Below, piece after piece: positions 9,047 to 18,682 of a stretch of DNA of 64,000 nucleotides. Each line of letters opens with the position of its first letter. Within the stretch, counting starts at the first letter, position 1. Origin of the DNA: Flavobacteriaceae bacterium. GTDB taxonomy: Bacteria > Bacteroidota > Bacteroidia > Flavobacteriales > Flavobacteriaceae. The position numbers and the translations under genes are program-made. The notes beneath the pieces are model-generated. The model ran no database searches and was not told where the DNA came from. It saw only the letters and a list, made by a program, of their open reading frames with translations. Where the stretch lies: positions 558,001-622,000 of the forward strand of contig JAGYJF010000002.1 in assembly GCA_018402135.1 (NCBI GenBank), given 5' to 3'.

Positions 9047-12000
9047 ATGAAATCAATTATTTTTATGTTTTCCTTTTGCTTTGCGCTTTTAAGCTTTAGC
9101 CAAGGAACACAATTACTGAGACAACCCACTATTTCTAACACCGAAGTAGTTTTTGTGTATGCTAACGATTTGTGGAAGGCCCCAATAAGCGGCGGCGATG
9201 CTATTAGACTCACAAGTAGTGATGGTTACGAACAAAATCCGCACTTTTCGGGTGATGGAAAGTATATTGCCTTTACCGCAGAATATGACGGTAATTTAGA
9301 TGTGTATGTAATTCCTTCGGAAGGTGGCGAGCCCAAACGGTTAACCTACCATCCCGATAGCGATTTTGTACAAGGCTGGACACCCGACGGTAAAGTTTTG
9401 TTTAGATCTGGACGTGAAGGTAAACCAACACAAAGCACTAAATTTTTTACTATTGGTTTAGAAGGAAACTTTCCGCAAGCTATGGAAATTGACCGTGCCG
9501 CTTATGGCGAAATTTCAGAAGATGGCAAACACTTGGCTTACACGCCAATTATGAGTTGGGATCCCGAATGGCGCAATTACCGCGGTGGTCAAGCCATGCC
9601 AATTTGGATTGTGGATTTAAAAACTAAAGATTTAATAACCACACCACAATTAGATAAAGAACGTCATCTAGATCCAGTTTGGTTAAATGGTGCTGTTTAC
9701 TATCTTTCAGAAAGAGATTATACCAGTAATATTTGGAGTTTTGATCCAAAAACCGAAACCGAAAAACAAATAACTTTTCATAAAAAGTTTGATGTTAAAA
9801 GTTTAGATGCTCACAATAACAATATAGTTTACGAACAAGGCGGTTATCTTCATTTATTGAATACAACCAACAAGGAAACCAAACAACTCAATATTTCTGT
9901 AAAAGGTGATTTAAACTACGCACGAGAAAGATGGGAAAATGTAACTGCTAATAATTTAACCAATCCCAATCTGTCACCAAGCGGCAAGCGTGCCTTATTT
10001 GAATACAGAGGCGAAATTTTCAGTATACCGAAAGAAAAAGGCAGTTGGATAAATTTAACCAATAGTTCTGGGGTGGCAGACCGCTACCCTATTTGGTCGC
10101 CAAAAGGCGATAAAATTGCTTGGTTTACAGATACCAGTGGAGATTACAAACTCGTGACAGCCGACCAAAACGGGCAAAATAAAACCGAAATAACCCTACC
10201 AAATCCAACGTTTTACTTCCAACCAGATTGGTCGCCCGATGGCAAACATATAGCCTTCACCGATACCGATTACAACATTTGGATTGCCAATTTAGAAACC
10301 AAAAAGGTTATTAAAGCCGATACCGATCGCTATGCCCATCCAAATCGCAGCATGAATCCGGTATGGTCGCCCGATAGTCAATGGATCGCCTATTCAAAAC
10401 AACTTAACAGTCATTTCAAAGCGATATTTGCACATCATATTTCAACGAATAAAACCATACAAATTACCGATGGTATAGCTGATGCTATCAGTCCAGTTTG
10501 GGACGCATCAGGTGCTTATATTTATACCCTTGCTAGCACCAACTACGGCCTGGCAACTGGGTGGTTGGATATGAGTTCTTACGATCCTAAAACTACTCGC
10601 AGTTTATATGCTATTGTGTTAAGTAGTGATGGATCCGCACCAAATCTTCCTAAAATTGATGTTGAAGCGGCATCCAACTCCGAAGAAAAAGACAAAAAAG
10701 ATGAGAAGAATAGCGATAAAAAAGATGATAAAAAAGAAGCTGTTGTAGTAAAGATTGATGCTGATGGTATTTTTGATCGCGCAGTCGCCTTAAAATTGGA
10801 AGATCGTGAATATGTAGCACTTTTAGCTGGTCCTAAACACAGCGTTTTTGTGGCAGAACAAGTCCCTAATGTTCCTAATTTAACAGTGCATAGCTATGAC
10901 GTTGAAAAAGAGAAAGCAACCGAATTTAGCAAAGGTGTTCAAAGCATGGTTGTGTCAGCCGATCGGAAGCAATTACTTTTAAAACAAAACGGCGGTTGGT
11001 TTATCGTGGAGACGAAAGGTGCTCCAAAAGCAGGTGATGGTAAACTAGCTACAGACATGAAACTAAAAATAGACCCAAAAGCCGAGTATCATCAAATTTT
11101 CAAAGAAGGCTGGCGCTACATGCGCGATTTTCTTTATGTAAATAATGTGCACGGCGCACCCTGGGATGAAGTTTACAAATGGTATGCGCCTTGGGTTGAC
11201 CACGTTCGCCACAGAACCGACTTAAATTACGTGGTTGATATTATGAGCGGTGAGGTTGCTATTGGGCACTCGTATGTTTCGGGTGGCGATATGCCAAATG
11301 TTTCAAGAGTACCAGTTGGTCTGTTAGGTTGTGATTATGAAATAGACAACGGATACTACCGCATCTCTAAAATTTACAAAGGTGAACGTTGGAATCCTGG
11401 ATTTGACGCGCCCTTAGGATTGCCTGGAATACTGGTAAATGAAGGTGATTATATTTTGGCTGTGAATGGGAAAAAGATTTCATCTGAGGAAAATATTTAT
11501 CAAATGTTTGAGCAAACCGCTGGAAGGGAAATAGAAATTACGGTCAACAACAAGCCCGGTCCTAATGGTGCGCGCACCGCAACCGTAAAACCAGTAAGTA
11601 ATGAACGAAACTTGCGCAGTATAGACTGGATTGAAGGTAACCGAAGATTGGTAGATAAACTATCCGATGGAAAATTGGCTTATGTTTACGTGCCTAACAC
11701 CTCAGGTCCTGGATTTACTTCATTTAATCGTTATTACTTTTCACAGCAAGACAAAAAAGGTGTGGTGATTGACGAACGTAATAACGGTGGTGGTTCGGCT
11801 GCTGATTATATGATTGATATCATGAGTCGTGAATTGTTTGGCTATTTCAATAGCAAAACCGAAGGCAACCGACCATGGACAACACCAATGGCTGGGATTT
11901 GGGGACCAAAAGTTATGATTATCAATGAGCGGGCTGGCTCTGGTGGCGACTTGTTGCCCTATATGTTTAAAGCCAAAGAATTGGGTCCTTTAATCGGTAC

Positions 12001-12307
12001 CCGTACTTGGGGTGGTTTAGTTGGTACTTGGGATACGCCGCGTTTTATTGATGGTGGGCGAATGGTCGCACCACGTGGCGGATTTTATGATGTGGATGGC
12101 AATTGGGCGGTTGAAGCTGAAGGCGTCGCGCCCGATATTGAAGTGATACAACACCCTAAGCAAACCAGCAATGGCATCGATCCACAATTAGAACGTGCCG
12201 TAAAAGAAGCGCTTGATTTATTAAAAACCAATACCTTTGAATTAAAACCTGAACCAGCTCCACCGGTAAGATGGAAGCGACCTGAAGGTTACAAAAACGA
12301 CAATTAA
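9047..12307 (+). CDS. Tricorn-like S41 family peptidase with WD40/TolB-like propeller and PDZ domain
   Basis: 1086 residues with a signal peptide (cleavage near LSFSQG). Residues about 30-560 are TolB/PD40-type propeller repeats (recurring WSPDG/SPxG motifs). A low-complexity Lys/Asp/Glu linker follows near residue 550-575, then the tricorn core, a PDZ domain (about 760-850) and the S41 protease domain. Catalytic candidates: His741 in AIGHSY, nucleophile Ser965 in GSGGD and Glu1023/1025 in VEAEGVAPD. This architecture degrades oligopeptides; here it is exported. A strong terminator follows. Length fits the tricorn family (about 1050-1100). Confidence 0.93.
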   Translation: MKSIIFMFSFCFALLSFSQGTQLLRQPTISNTEVVFVYANDLWKAPISGGDAIRLTSSDGYEQNPHFSGDGKYIAFTAEYDGNLDVYVIPSEGGEPKRLTYHPDSDFVQGWTPDGKVLFRSGREGKPTQSTKFFTIGLEGNFPQAMEIDRAAYGEISEDGKHLAYTPIMSWDPEWRNYRGGQAMPIWIVDLKTKDLITTPQLDKERHLDPVWLNGAVYYLSERDYTSNIWSFDPKTETEKQITFHKKFDVKSLDAHNNNIVYEQGGYLHLLNTTNKETKQLNISVKGDLNYARERWENVTANNLTNPNLSPSGKRALFEYRGEIFSIPKEKGSWINLTNSSGVADRYPIWSPKGDKIAWFTDTSGDYKLVTADQNGQNKTEITLPNPTFYFQPDWSPDGKHIAFTDTDYNIWIANLETKKVIKADTDRYAHPNRSMNPVWSPDSQWIAYSKQLNSHFKAIFAHHISTNKTIQITDGIADAISPVWDASGAYIYTLASTNYGLATGWLDMSSYDPKTTRSLYAIVLSSDGSAPNLPKIDVEAASNSEEKDKKDEKNSDKKDDKKEAVVVKIDADGIFDRAVALKLEDREYVALLAGPKHSVFVAEQVPNVPNLTVHSYDVEKEKATEFSKGVQSMVVSADRKQLLLKQNGGWFIVETKGAPKAGDGKLATDMKLKIDPKAEYHQIFKEGWRYMRDFLYVNNVHGAPWDEVYKWYAPWVDHVRHRTDLNYVVDIMSGEVAIGHSYVSGGDMPNVSRVPVGLLGCDYEIDNGYYRISKIYKGERWNPGFDAPLGLPGILVNEGDYILAVNGKKISSEENIYQMFEQTAGREIEITVNNKPGPNGARTATVKPVSNERNLRSIDWIEGNRRLVDKLSDGKLAYVYVPNTSGPGFTSFNRYYFSQQDKKGVVIDERNNGGGSAADYMIDIMSRELFGYFNSKTEGNRPWTTPMAGIWGPKVMIINERAGSGGDLLPYMFKAKELGPLIGTRTWGGLVGTWDTPRFIDGGRMVAPRGGFYDVDGNWAVEAEGVAPDIEVIQHPKQTSNGIDPQLERAVKEALDLLKTNTFELKPEPAPPVRWKRPEGYKNDN

Positions 12308-12317
12308 ATTTTTTATT

Positions 12318-12370
12318 ACCACAGATGGAATGACTTTGTTAAGTCGTCATTCCATCTGTGGTTATTTTTT
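12318..12370 (+). terminator. Long perfect-stem terminator after the tricorn-like gene
   Basis: A perfect 17-bp inverted repeat (12318-12334 with 12346-12362), 11-base loop, followed by TTA and a six-T run. A shorter five-bp hairpin (12332-12336 with 12341-12345) is nested at the top and competes with the inner end of the long stem. It separates the protease gene from the next gene and decides that gene's start: a GTG at 12358 would sit inside the stem, so the ATG at 12382 is preferred. Confidence 0.85.
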
Positions 12371-12381
12371 ATAATCAACAG

Positions 12382-13095
12382 ATGAAATTTAGAAAAATAT
12401 TTAAAATTATTGGTGGTATAATTGTGTTTTTTACTTTGCCAACCTTATTACTTTTTACATTTTTATATCTAAGATTTAACGAGCCACTGCCCGATGGTGT
12501 GCAAAGTAAAGCCGCCGATGACCTCGCAATTACTATGCTGGAAGCTTTGGATCATCAAGCTTTCCAAAACACCAGTTACCTCGCTTGGAGTTTTAAAAAT
12601 ATGCATTATTACAAATGGAATAAGGCCGATAATATTTGCGAAGTAAGATGGAAACATGTAAAAGTAATACTGAACCTAAACAATACTGCGGCCTCAGATG
12701 TTTATATCGACAACAATATTTACAATGGTCAAGACAGACAAAAACTAATTAATAGAGCTACAGATTACTTTAACAACGATTCCTTTTGGCTGGTGGCGCC
12801 TTACAAAGTATTTGACAGTGGCGTAGAACGCCGGATTGTTCAAACAAAAGATAACAAAGACGCATTATTGGTAACCTACACATCGGGTGGTAGCACGCCA
12901 GGTGATTCGTATTTATGGCATTTAGATTCTGATGGCAAACCGACGCATTTTCAAATGTGGGTTTCTATTTTACCTATTGGCGGCCTAGAAGCCAGCTGGA
13001 ATGACTGGACCACTTGCGAAACGGGGCTTCAACTTCCGACCTTCCATAAAATGTTAATACTCGGCATCGAGTTAGATGGTATTGAATGTCGGTAA
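12382..13095 (+). CDS. Uncharacterised single-pass membrane-anchored protein
   Basis: 237 residues from the ATG just after the terminator. One N-terminal transmembrane helix (about residues 8-30, very hydrophobic IIGGIIVFF stretch) is followed by a soluble domain that would lie outside the cytoplasm, with no motif I recognise. The soluble part holds several Trp residues and two cysteines (in NICEVRW and TTCETG) plus a final IECR. Not assigned. It stands alone between a terminator and a convergent gene. Confidence 0.75.
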   Translation: MKFRKIFKIIGGIIVFFTLPTLLLFTFLYLRFNEPLPDGVQSKAADDLAITMLEALDHQAFQNTSYLAWSFKNMHYYKWNKADNICEVRWKHVKVILNLNNTAASDVYIDNNIYNGQDRQKLINRATDYFNNDSFWLVAPYKVFDSGVERRIVQTKDNKDALLVTYTSGGSTPGDSYLWHLDSDGKPTHFQMWVSILPIGGLEASWNDWTTCETGLQLPTFHKMLILGIELDGIECR

Positions 13096-13141
13096 TTTGT
13101 CATTTCTTTTTTGACTTTTCGTTGAAATGGTCTATTCCGGA

Positions 13142-14161
13142 CTACAAATTTTTAAGACTGTCCAACAATTTTTCGTGCATATCGTTGCTATAATCCAAAT
13201 GGGTTACCATTCTTAATTTGTTGCTTCCCATACCTATAATGTGAATGCCCTTTTTATTTAATTTTTTCAGAAACTCAGATTCATTCACATCCTTATTCAA
13301 TTCAAAAATGACAATGTTGGTTTCAATGGGTTCTACTTTTTTTATAAAAGATTGTTGTTTCAAGACTTCACCTATCTGACTAGCTTTTTCGTGGTCTTCT
13401 TTTAGACGATCAAAATGATGGTCTAAGGCATATAATCCAGCAGCCGCTAAATAACCAATTTGACGCATACCGCCGCCGAGAATTTTTCGAATTCTTATGG
13501 CATTTTGCATGATAGCTTCGTCTCCAATTAAAACAGAACCAACCGGACAGCCTAATCCCTTACTTAAACAAACCGAAATAGTTTGAAATAACTCGCCGTA
13601 CTGTTTTGGTGTTTCGTTTTTGGCTATTAAAGCATTCCATAATCGAGCGCCATCTAAATGATAACCCAAGTTATGATTGGTGCAAACATCTTTGATTTTT
13701 CTGAGCTCTTCAAAATCCCAGCAGGCGCCGCCACCTTTATTAGTGGTGTTTTCAACTTCTACCAATTTAGTAAGGGGACTGTGATAAAAATCGGGCGGAT
13801 TTATAGATTCTTCAACTTGTCTGGCGGTAAACATGCCGCGATTACCATCAACCAATTTGCAAGACACACCACTATTAAACGATGCACCACCACCTTCATA
13901 ATTGTAAATATGTGCATATTTATCACAAATAACCTGATCACCAGGATTGGTATGTAATTTAATAGCGGTTTGATTTGCCATGCTGCCTGTTGGAAAAAAC
14001 AATGCCTTTGGCTTGCCAAACATTACCGCCAGTCGCGCTTCAAGTTCATTAATAGTTGGGTCTTCTTTATAAACATCGTCACCAACTTTGGCCGAGAACA
14101 TAGCGTCTAACATGCCTTTTGTTGGTTTTGTAACCGTGTCACTTCGTAAATCTATTATCAT
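13142..14161 (-). CDS. ltaE: Low-specificity L-threonine aldolase
   Basis: 339 residues, the usual length. Fold-type I PLP enzyme of the beta-eliminating lyase group: opening DLRSDTVTKPT, the segment HLDGARLWNA (PLP-nitrogen Asp and substrate Arg) and the Schiff-base lysine in CLSKGLGCPVGS. Cleaves threonine/allo-threonine to glycine and acetaldehyde. Its start lies 3 bases after the stop of the upstream metalloprotease gene on the same strand, so the two are probably cotranscribed. Confidence 0.93.
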   Translation of the reverse strand: MIIDLRSDTVTKPTKGMLDAMFSAKVGDDVYKEDPTINELEARLAVMFGKPKALFFPTGSMANQTAIKLHTNPGDQVICDKYAHIYNYEGGGASFNSGVSCKLVDGNRGMFTARQVEESINPPDFYHSPLTKLVEVENTTNKGGGACWDFEELRKIKDVCTNHNLGYHLDGARLWNALIAKNETPKQYGELFQTISVCLSKGLGCPVGSVLIGDEAIMQNAIRIRKILGGGMRQIGYLAAAGLYALDHHFDRLKEDHEKASQIGEVLKQQSFIKKVEPIETNIVIFELNKDVNESEFLKKLNKKGIHIIGMGSNKLRMVTHLDYSNDMHEKLLDSLKNL

Positions 14162-14164
14162 ATT

Positions 14165-16576
14165 TTAATTTTCAAATTTACCACTACAAAAATCACTTCC
14201 AAGGGGGGCGCCATCGGGGATTTCAGACGGTTTATTAATCTTGAATTTATCAGGTTCGCTATAAAATTCTTTTATGATTTGACCGAATTGAGTTGCATAA
14301 GCAGTACCTTTCTTTTTATGGTAAATATAATCTCTTGAAATTTTACTGATAGCATTGTTAGCGTGAAATTTTACTTGAAATAAAGCATTATTACTAAGTG
14401 CTAAATTCATTAATTGCAACAAAACTCGCTCATTGATGAGCTGTTGAATGTCGTTCTTGTAAGTGTCTGTGTGATTAACTCCGAAGGATGATTGCACCAG
14501 TTGATCCAATATTTCTTCCAAACCAATTTGATTTTCATCTAAACTTTTCTGTTGAAACACACGGTTGATGCGCTCTGGATGCAACAATAAACTTAAACTC
14601 ATATCGGCAGCTGTTACCGATGCGCTCATGGGATCAAATCCCACACCAGTCTTACCTTTGAATGATTCGCGATCGCGATTGTATGAATACGCTCTGGGTG
14701 GAAAAAGCGCCAACTTCTCCTTAGGAATGGCTAAAGTTTCAGCGTTAATAGTTTTTAGTATGGCGCTTAATGCCTTTTGTTGCCTTTCTACATCTACCGT
14801 TTTAACTGGAAATTGGTTATCCCCTTTAACGGCATAATTGTAATCCAATCCGCCAATAACCTTAACTGCGGCTTCGGTTTGATAGCGATGAAAAAAGTAT
14901 AATGGCACAAACACATCCTCTAAAACCGAATAAGGTTCATTGCTGCGAATATTATCTTTGGAAAAGTTATGAATCGCTTTGTCTCTAACCTTTAAAATGC
15001 GTTCTAATTCTTGAGCAGCATCTTCGCCATTATCCCACAAATGTGCTATCGGATGTGCCCCACCAGATGCTCTGGCATCAGCATCCGAAATAAATCTCAT
15101 GCCATTGCTATAAGCATTCTTAAGTAAGTTATTTAAAGCTTCTTGTTGATTGACATTCTCTTCAAACTGAGTATAACTGTAGGCTACGGTAACTTTATCC
15201 CAGTCGGCTATACCAGTGGTATAGGCTTCGCTGAAATCAAGATCATCATTAACAAGTTTGATAAAAGGATGCGGATAATCCATCACTGATGCATTACTAT
15301 TGGAACTGGCAGCAAAATTATGGGCAAAACCTAGTGTATGTCCAACCTCATGCGCACTTAACTGACGAATACGAGCCAGCGCCATTTCTAACATCGGTTG
15401 ATAATTGTCGTCTCGATCTGCAAAAGGCTGGTTCATTAAAGCTTGCGCGATTAAAAAATCTTGACGGATACGTAAACTACCTAAACTCACGTGACCTTTA
15501 ATGATTTCGCCAGTTCTAGGATCGGTAACACTAGCGCCATAACTCCAGCCACGTGTTGAACGATGTACCCATTGAATAACATTATACCTACAATCCATAG
15601 GGTCGGCATCTTCCGGTAATAATTTTACCTGAAACGCCTCTTTAAAACCAATGGATTCAAAAGCTTCATTCCACCAAGATGCGCCTTCTATCAATGCCGA
15701 ACGCACTGGCTCTGGTGTTCCGGGATCTAAATAATAGACTATTGGCTCAATTGGATGGCTCACAGCTGCTTTAGGATCCTTTTTTTCGAGACGGTGCCGA
15801 GTAATAAGACGTTTGTTTATAGGTTCTTGAATGGGTGTAGCATAATCCATATAAGAAATCGAAAACGAACCGCTTCGCACATCAAAATCACGCGGTTGAT
15901 AGTTGTTATCAGGTAATTCTATAAAACTATGATGTTGTATTACGCTCACCAATTCTGGTGTTGGTGTTACGCTTTTAATGTTTCGTCCGGTTGGCTCACC
16001 TTTAAATGTGAGCAAAGCTTCAAACTCAACATTTTTAGGAAATGCTTTGGTTCTTTCAAGTGATAATGCCGATTTAGATTCCTCCAATTTATAAGCACCT
16101 TCACTCTTTAAACGGTTGGTTACACCGTGCGCATCTTGCATTAAAAAGGGCGTTACATCAATAATAAAGACACCCTCATTTTCTTCTAAAATTTTAAAAC
16201 CAAATAACACTGATTTAGCAAATGCCTGCTCGATGCTTTTTCTTTCCAAGTCGTTTTCGGTATTTGCGCGGTAGTCTAAATTAGGATGAATCAGCAATAA
16301 TTTGTTGCCTGCTTTTTGAAATTTAACAACTCTTGTATTACCTAACTGACCTCTATCTAAACCAATATCGTTAGAACCTATGCCTGTAGCTAGTGAATTG
16401 ACATAAATAAATTCTTCATCTAGATTTTCAACTTCCAAATAAATTTTATCGGTGGATGCTTCATAATGAAAATTGAAGTAGCCCTCAAAATTTTGTAGTT
16501 CTTTCGACTTTAGAAATTGGGCACTCGTTGGTTGTATGAATGTAACACCAATCAAAAGAATTAGGATTTGTCTCAT
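14165..16576 (-). CDS. Secreted zinc-dependent metalloprotease (DUF5117/DUF4953-type zincin)
   Basis: 803 residues. A signal peptide ends near SAQFLK. The extended metzincin-like motif HEVGHTLGFAH is at residues 409-419 (His409, Glu410, His413, His419), and the C-terminal half carries the conserved RAYSYNRDRESF region of this Bacteroidota family. It is about 30-50 residues shorter than many relatives but looks complete. No T9SS sorting domain is seen at its C-terminus, so it is likely periplasmic or surface-retained. Likely peptide degradation; substrate unknown. Confidence 0.9.
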   Translation of the reverse strand: MRQILILLIGVTFIQPTSAQFLKSKELQNFEGYFNFHYEASTDKIYLEVENLDEEFIYVNSLATGIGSNDIGLDRGQLGNTRVVKFQKAGNKLLLIHPNLDYRANTENDLERKSIEQAFAKSVLFGFKILEENEGVFIIDVTPFLMQDAHGVTNRLKSEGAYKLEESKSALSLERTKAFPKNVEFEALLTFKGEPTGRNIKSVTPTPELVSVIQHHSFIELPDNNYQPRDFDVRSGSFSISYMDYATPIQEPINKRLITRHRLEKKDPKAAVSHPIEPIVYYLDPGTPEPVRSALIEGASWWNEAFESIGFKEAFQVKLLPEDADPMDCRYNVIQWVHRSTRGWSYGASVTDPRTGEIIKGHVSLGSLRIRQDFLIAQALMNQPFADRDDNYQPMLEMALARIRQLSAHEVGHTLGFAHNFAASSNSNASVMDYPHPFIKLVNDDLDFSEAYTTGIADWDKVTVAYSYTQFEENVNQQEALNNLLKNAYSNGMRFISDADARASGGAHPIAHLWDNGEDAAQELERILKVRDKAIHNFSKDNIRSNEPYSVLEDVFVPLYFFHRYQTEAAVKVIGGLDYNYAVKGDNQFPVKTVDVERQQKALSAILKTINAETLAIPKEKLALFPPRAYSYNRDRESFKGKTGVGFDPMSASVTAADMSLSLLLHPERINRVFQQKSLDENQIGLEEILDQLVQSSFGVNHTDTYKNDIQQLINERVLLQLMNLALSNNALFQVKFHANNAISKISRDYIYHKKKGTAYATQFGQIIKEFYSEPDKFKINKPSEIPDGAPLGSDFCSGKFEN

Positions 16577-16634
16577 AAGAAAGATTTAAGGTCTAAAACT
16601 ACAAAATAACTTTAAATTAATAAGTAAATTTAGC

Positions 16635-16665
16635 TTTCCCAAGCTGTCAATAATTTTTAACTTTG
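16635..16665 (+). promoter_or_regulatory. Putative prfB promoter (TTTC-N19-TAACTTTG)
   Basis: The -33 box TTTC (16635-16638) has one mismatch to TTTG; the -7 box TAACTTTG (16658-16665) is a full match; the spacer is 19 bases. Transcription would start about 16671-16673, leaving a leader of only 5-10 bases before ATG 16678 or 16681. Confidence 0.6.
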
Positions 16666-16677
16666 ACAAAATTTAAT

Positions 16678-17791
16678 ATGATGATTACTTCAGACCAAAT
16701 AAAAGATCTTAACATCCGCCTTGACAAACTAAGGCACTATCTTTGACGTAGATGCCAAACTGATTGAAATAGCGAACGAAGAAGAACAAACTTTCGACCC
16801 AAATTTCTGGAATGATTCGAAAAAAGCCGAATTGGTTATGCAATCCTTACGCGAGAAGAAAAAGTGGATTGAAGATTATCAAAAGTCTATAAATTTTTTT
16901 GATGAGCTGGAAATCGCTTATGAGTTTTACAAAGAAGGCGAATATGCAGCGGAAGATGTTGAAAACCAATTTGACATTACTACTAACGCCATTGAAAAAT
17001 TAGAATTCAAGAATATGCTTTCGGATGAAGGTGATAAGCTCAGTGCTGTATTGCAAATTACTGCCGGTGCTGGCGGTACAGAATCTTGCGATTGGGCCAG
17101 CATGCTCATGCGCATGTATTTAATGTATGCCGAAAAAAACAATTATAAAGTAAAAGAACTCAATTTTCAAGATGGTGATGTTGCTGGCATCAAAACGGTT
17201 ACTTTAGAAATTGAGGGCGATTTTGCTTTTGGTTGGTTAAAAGGCGAAAACGGTGTACACAGATTGGTAAGAATTTCACCATTTGACAGCAATGCCAAAC
17301 GCCATACCAGTTTTGCATCGGTTTATGTGTATCCTTTGGTTGATGACACCATCGAAATTGAAGTAAATCCAGCCGATATCGAAATCATAACTGCTAGAAG
17401 TAGCGGCGCAGGCGGCCAAAATGTGAATAAAGTTGAAACTAAAGTTCAGTTAACCCACAAACCAACGGGAATTCAAATTTCCTGCTCTGAGACACGCTCA
17501 CAGCATGACAACCGTAACCGTGCGATGCAGATGCTAAAATCGCAATTATACGAGATAGAGCTTCAAAAACAAATGGCACAACGCGAAGATATTGAGGCTG
17601 AAAAAATGAAAATTGAATGGGGTAGCCAAATTCGTAATTATGTGCTACATCCATACAAATTGATAAAAGATGTGAGAACCGCTCATGAAACTGGTAATGT
17701 GGACGCTGTTTTAAATGGTGATTTAGAACCATTTTTAAAGGCATACCTTATGATGATGGGACAAAAAACCGACGATTCAAAAATCTTATGA
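16678..17791 (+). CDS. prfB: Peptide chain release factor 2, expressed by programmed +1 frameshift
   Basis: The first 22 codons run from ATG 16678 to CTT 16741-16743 and meet an in-frame TGA at 16744-16746. Skipping T16744 continues in the +1 frame from GAC (16745) to the stop at 17789-17791, giving 370 residues: join(16678..16743,16745..17791). The long frame alone would start at internal sites (ATG 16838 for example) and lack the N-terminal domain. The stop-recognition loop SPF is in ISPFDSNA and the peptidyl hydrolysis motif GGQ is at residues 245-247, matching family positions. RF2 terminates at UGA and UAA. arsC-like gene follows after one base. Confidence 0.96.
16731..16747 (+). promoter_or_regulatory. 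RF2 autoregulatory +1 frameshift site
   Basis: CTTTGAC at 16741-16747 is the classical slippery CUU followed by UGA C. An AAGG purine tract at 16731-16734 lies six bases upstream of CTT; in Escherichia coli an SD-like AGGGGG sits three bases upstream. When RF2 is scarce the UGA is read slowly and the ribosome slips +1, making more RF2. Confidence 0.93.
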
Positions 17792-17792
17792 T

Positions 17793-18134
17793 ATGATTCA
17801 AATTTATCACAATCCGAGATGCAGAAAAAGTAGAGAAGGACTGCAATTATTAGAATCTCAAAATTTGTTACATAATGTGATACTCTACTTGGAAATACCA
17901 CCGAGTAAATCAGATTTGGCTATAATTATTAAAAAATTAAATATAAAACCAAGGCAATTGGTAAGAACACAAGAAGCAATTTGGAAGTCTGAATACAAAG
18001 GAAAAACATTGTCAGATAATGATATTATAATCGCCATGACGAAACACCCAAAATTGATTGAACGACCTATAGTTATTAATGGCGACAAAGCAGTTATTGG
18101 GCGACCTACTGAAAATATCTTAACTTTGCTATAA
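17793..18134 (+). CDS. ArsC/Spx-family arsenate reductase-like protein
   Basis: 113 residues, normal length. Opens with IYHNPRCRKSREG, with the catalytic cysteine at position 10, and ends with the ERPIVINGDKAVIGRP stretch characteristic of the ArsC (glutaredoxin-dependent) family. No arsenic genes are nearby, so a role in general thiol or stress chemistry is as likely as arsenate reduction. Start overlaps nothing: one base after the prfB stop, so probably cotranscribed with prfB. Confidence 0.85.
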   Translation: MIQIYHNPRCRKSREGLQLLESQNLLHNVILYLEIPPSKSDLAIIIKKLNIKPRQLVRTQEAIWKSEYKGKTLSDNDIIIAMTKHPKLIERPIVINGDKAVIGRPTENILTLL

Positions 18135-18144
18135 AATTTAGATC

Positions 18145-18564
18145 ATGAGAAAAGAAAAATACCTTTTAATAGTTTTACTTATTATTTTCCTTAATACAAG
18201 CTATTCGCAAAATACATCTCCGAATGAATCTCAAAAAGTGCGTATGGAGCAAAAAATGGAAGAACGCAAACAAGATTACATCAACAATTTTTTATACACC
18301 TTAGAAGCGGACGAATTTCAAAAAGAAATTATAAAGCAGAAATTGAATTCTTTTTTTGATGAAAAAATAATACTTTTAAAAAGACCTTACAATCGAAGCG
18401 TTGAATTGCAAGAAGCTATTACAAATCTTGAAAACTCGCACTTCAAAGACATAGTAAATATGGTAAGTGAAGATACCATGAAAAAAATTATCGAAATGGC
18501 CCAAGGTGATTTTAATGAAAAAGAAGTCGTAAAGGAAAAACGAAAAAAAAGAAAAAATAATTAA
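18145..18564 (+). CDS. Small secreted protein, unknown function
   Basis: 139 residues. Clear signal peptide (hydrophobic YLLIVLLIIFLN, cleavage near SYSQN). The mature part is short, charged and probably all-helical (EQKMEERKQDYINNF), ending in a Lys/Arg-rich tail KKRKKRKNN. It resembles the small periplasmic helical proteins of the Spy/LTXXQ or DUF-type found in Bacteroidota but I see no diagnostic LTxxQ motif. It lies 10 bases after the arsC-like gene, so may be the last gene of that operon. Confidence 0.72.
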   Translation: MRKEKYLLIVLLIIFLNTSYSQNTSPNESQKVRMEQKMEERKQDYINNFLYTLEADEFQKEIIKQKLNSFFDEKIILLKRPYNRSVELQEAITNLENSHFKDIVNMVSEDTMKKIIEMAQGDFNEKEVVKEKRKKRKNN

Positions 18565-18682
18565 CTCTCTATTAACAGTATAGCCAACATTTATGGCGAA
18601 TTGTTAAAATCAATACCCCTTTAACATAAGATTAACCGCTACCGACTTAACTCCTGTTATTTTTGTGCACATAATAAAGCGC

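Noticed and set aside
12358..12381. GTG start for the 12382 gene
   Set aside because: It sits in the right arm of the terminator stem.
16744..16746. In-frame TGA near the prfB start as a disabling mutation
   Set aside because: The context is the canonical CTTTGAC frameshift site, the +1 frame is intact and has all RF2 motifs.
18665..18682. GTG start for the TonB-type receptor
   Set aside because: It overlaps a TATTTTTG -7-like box; the ATG at 18683 directly begins the signal peptide.
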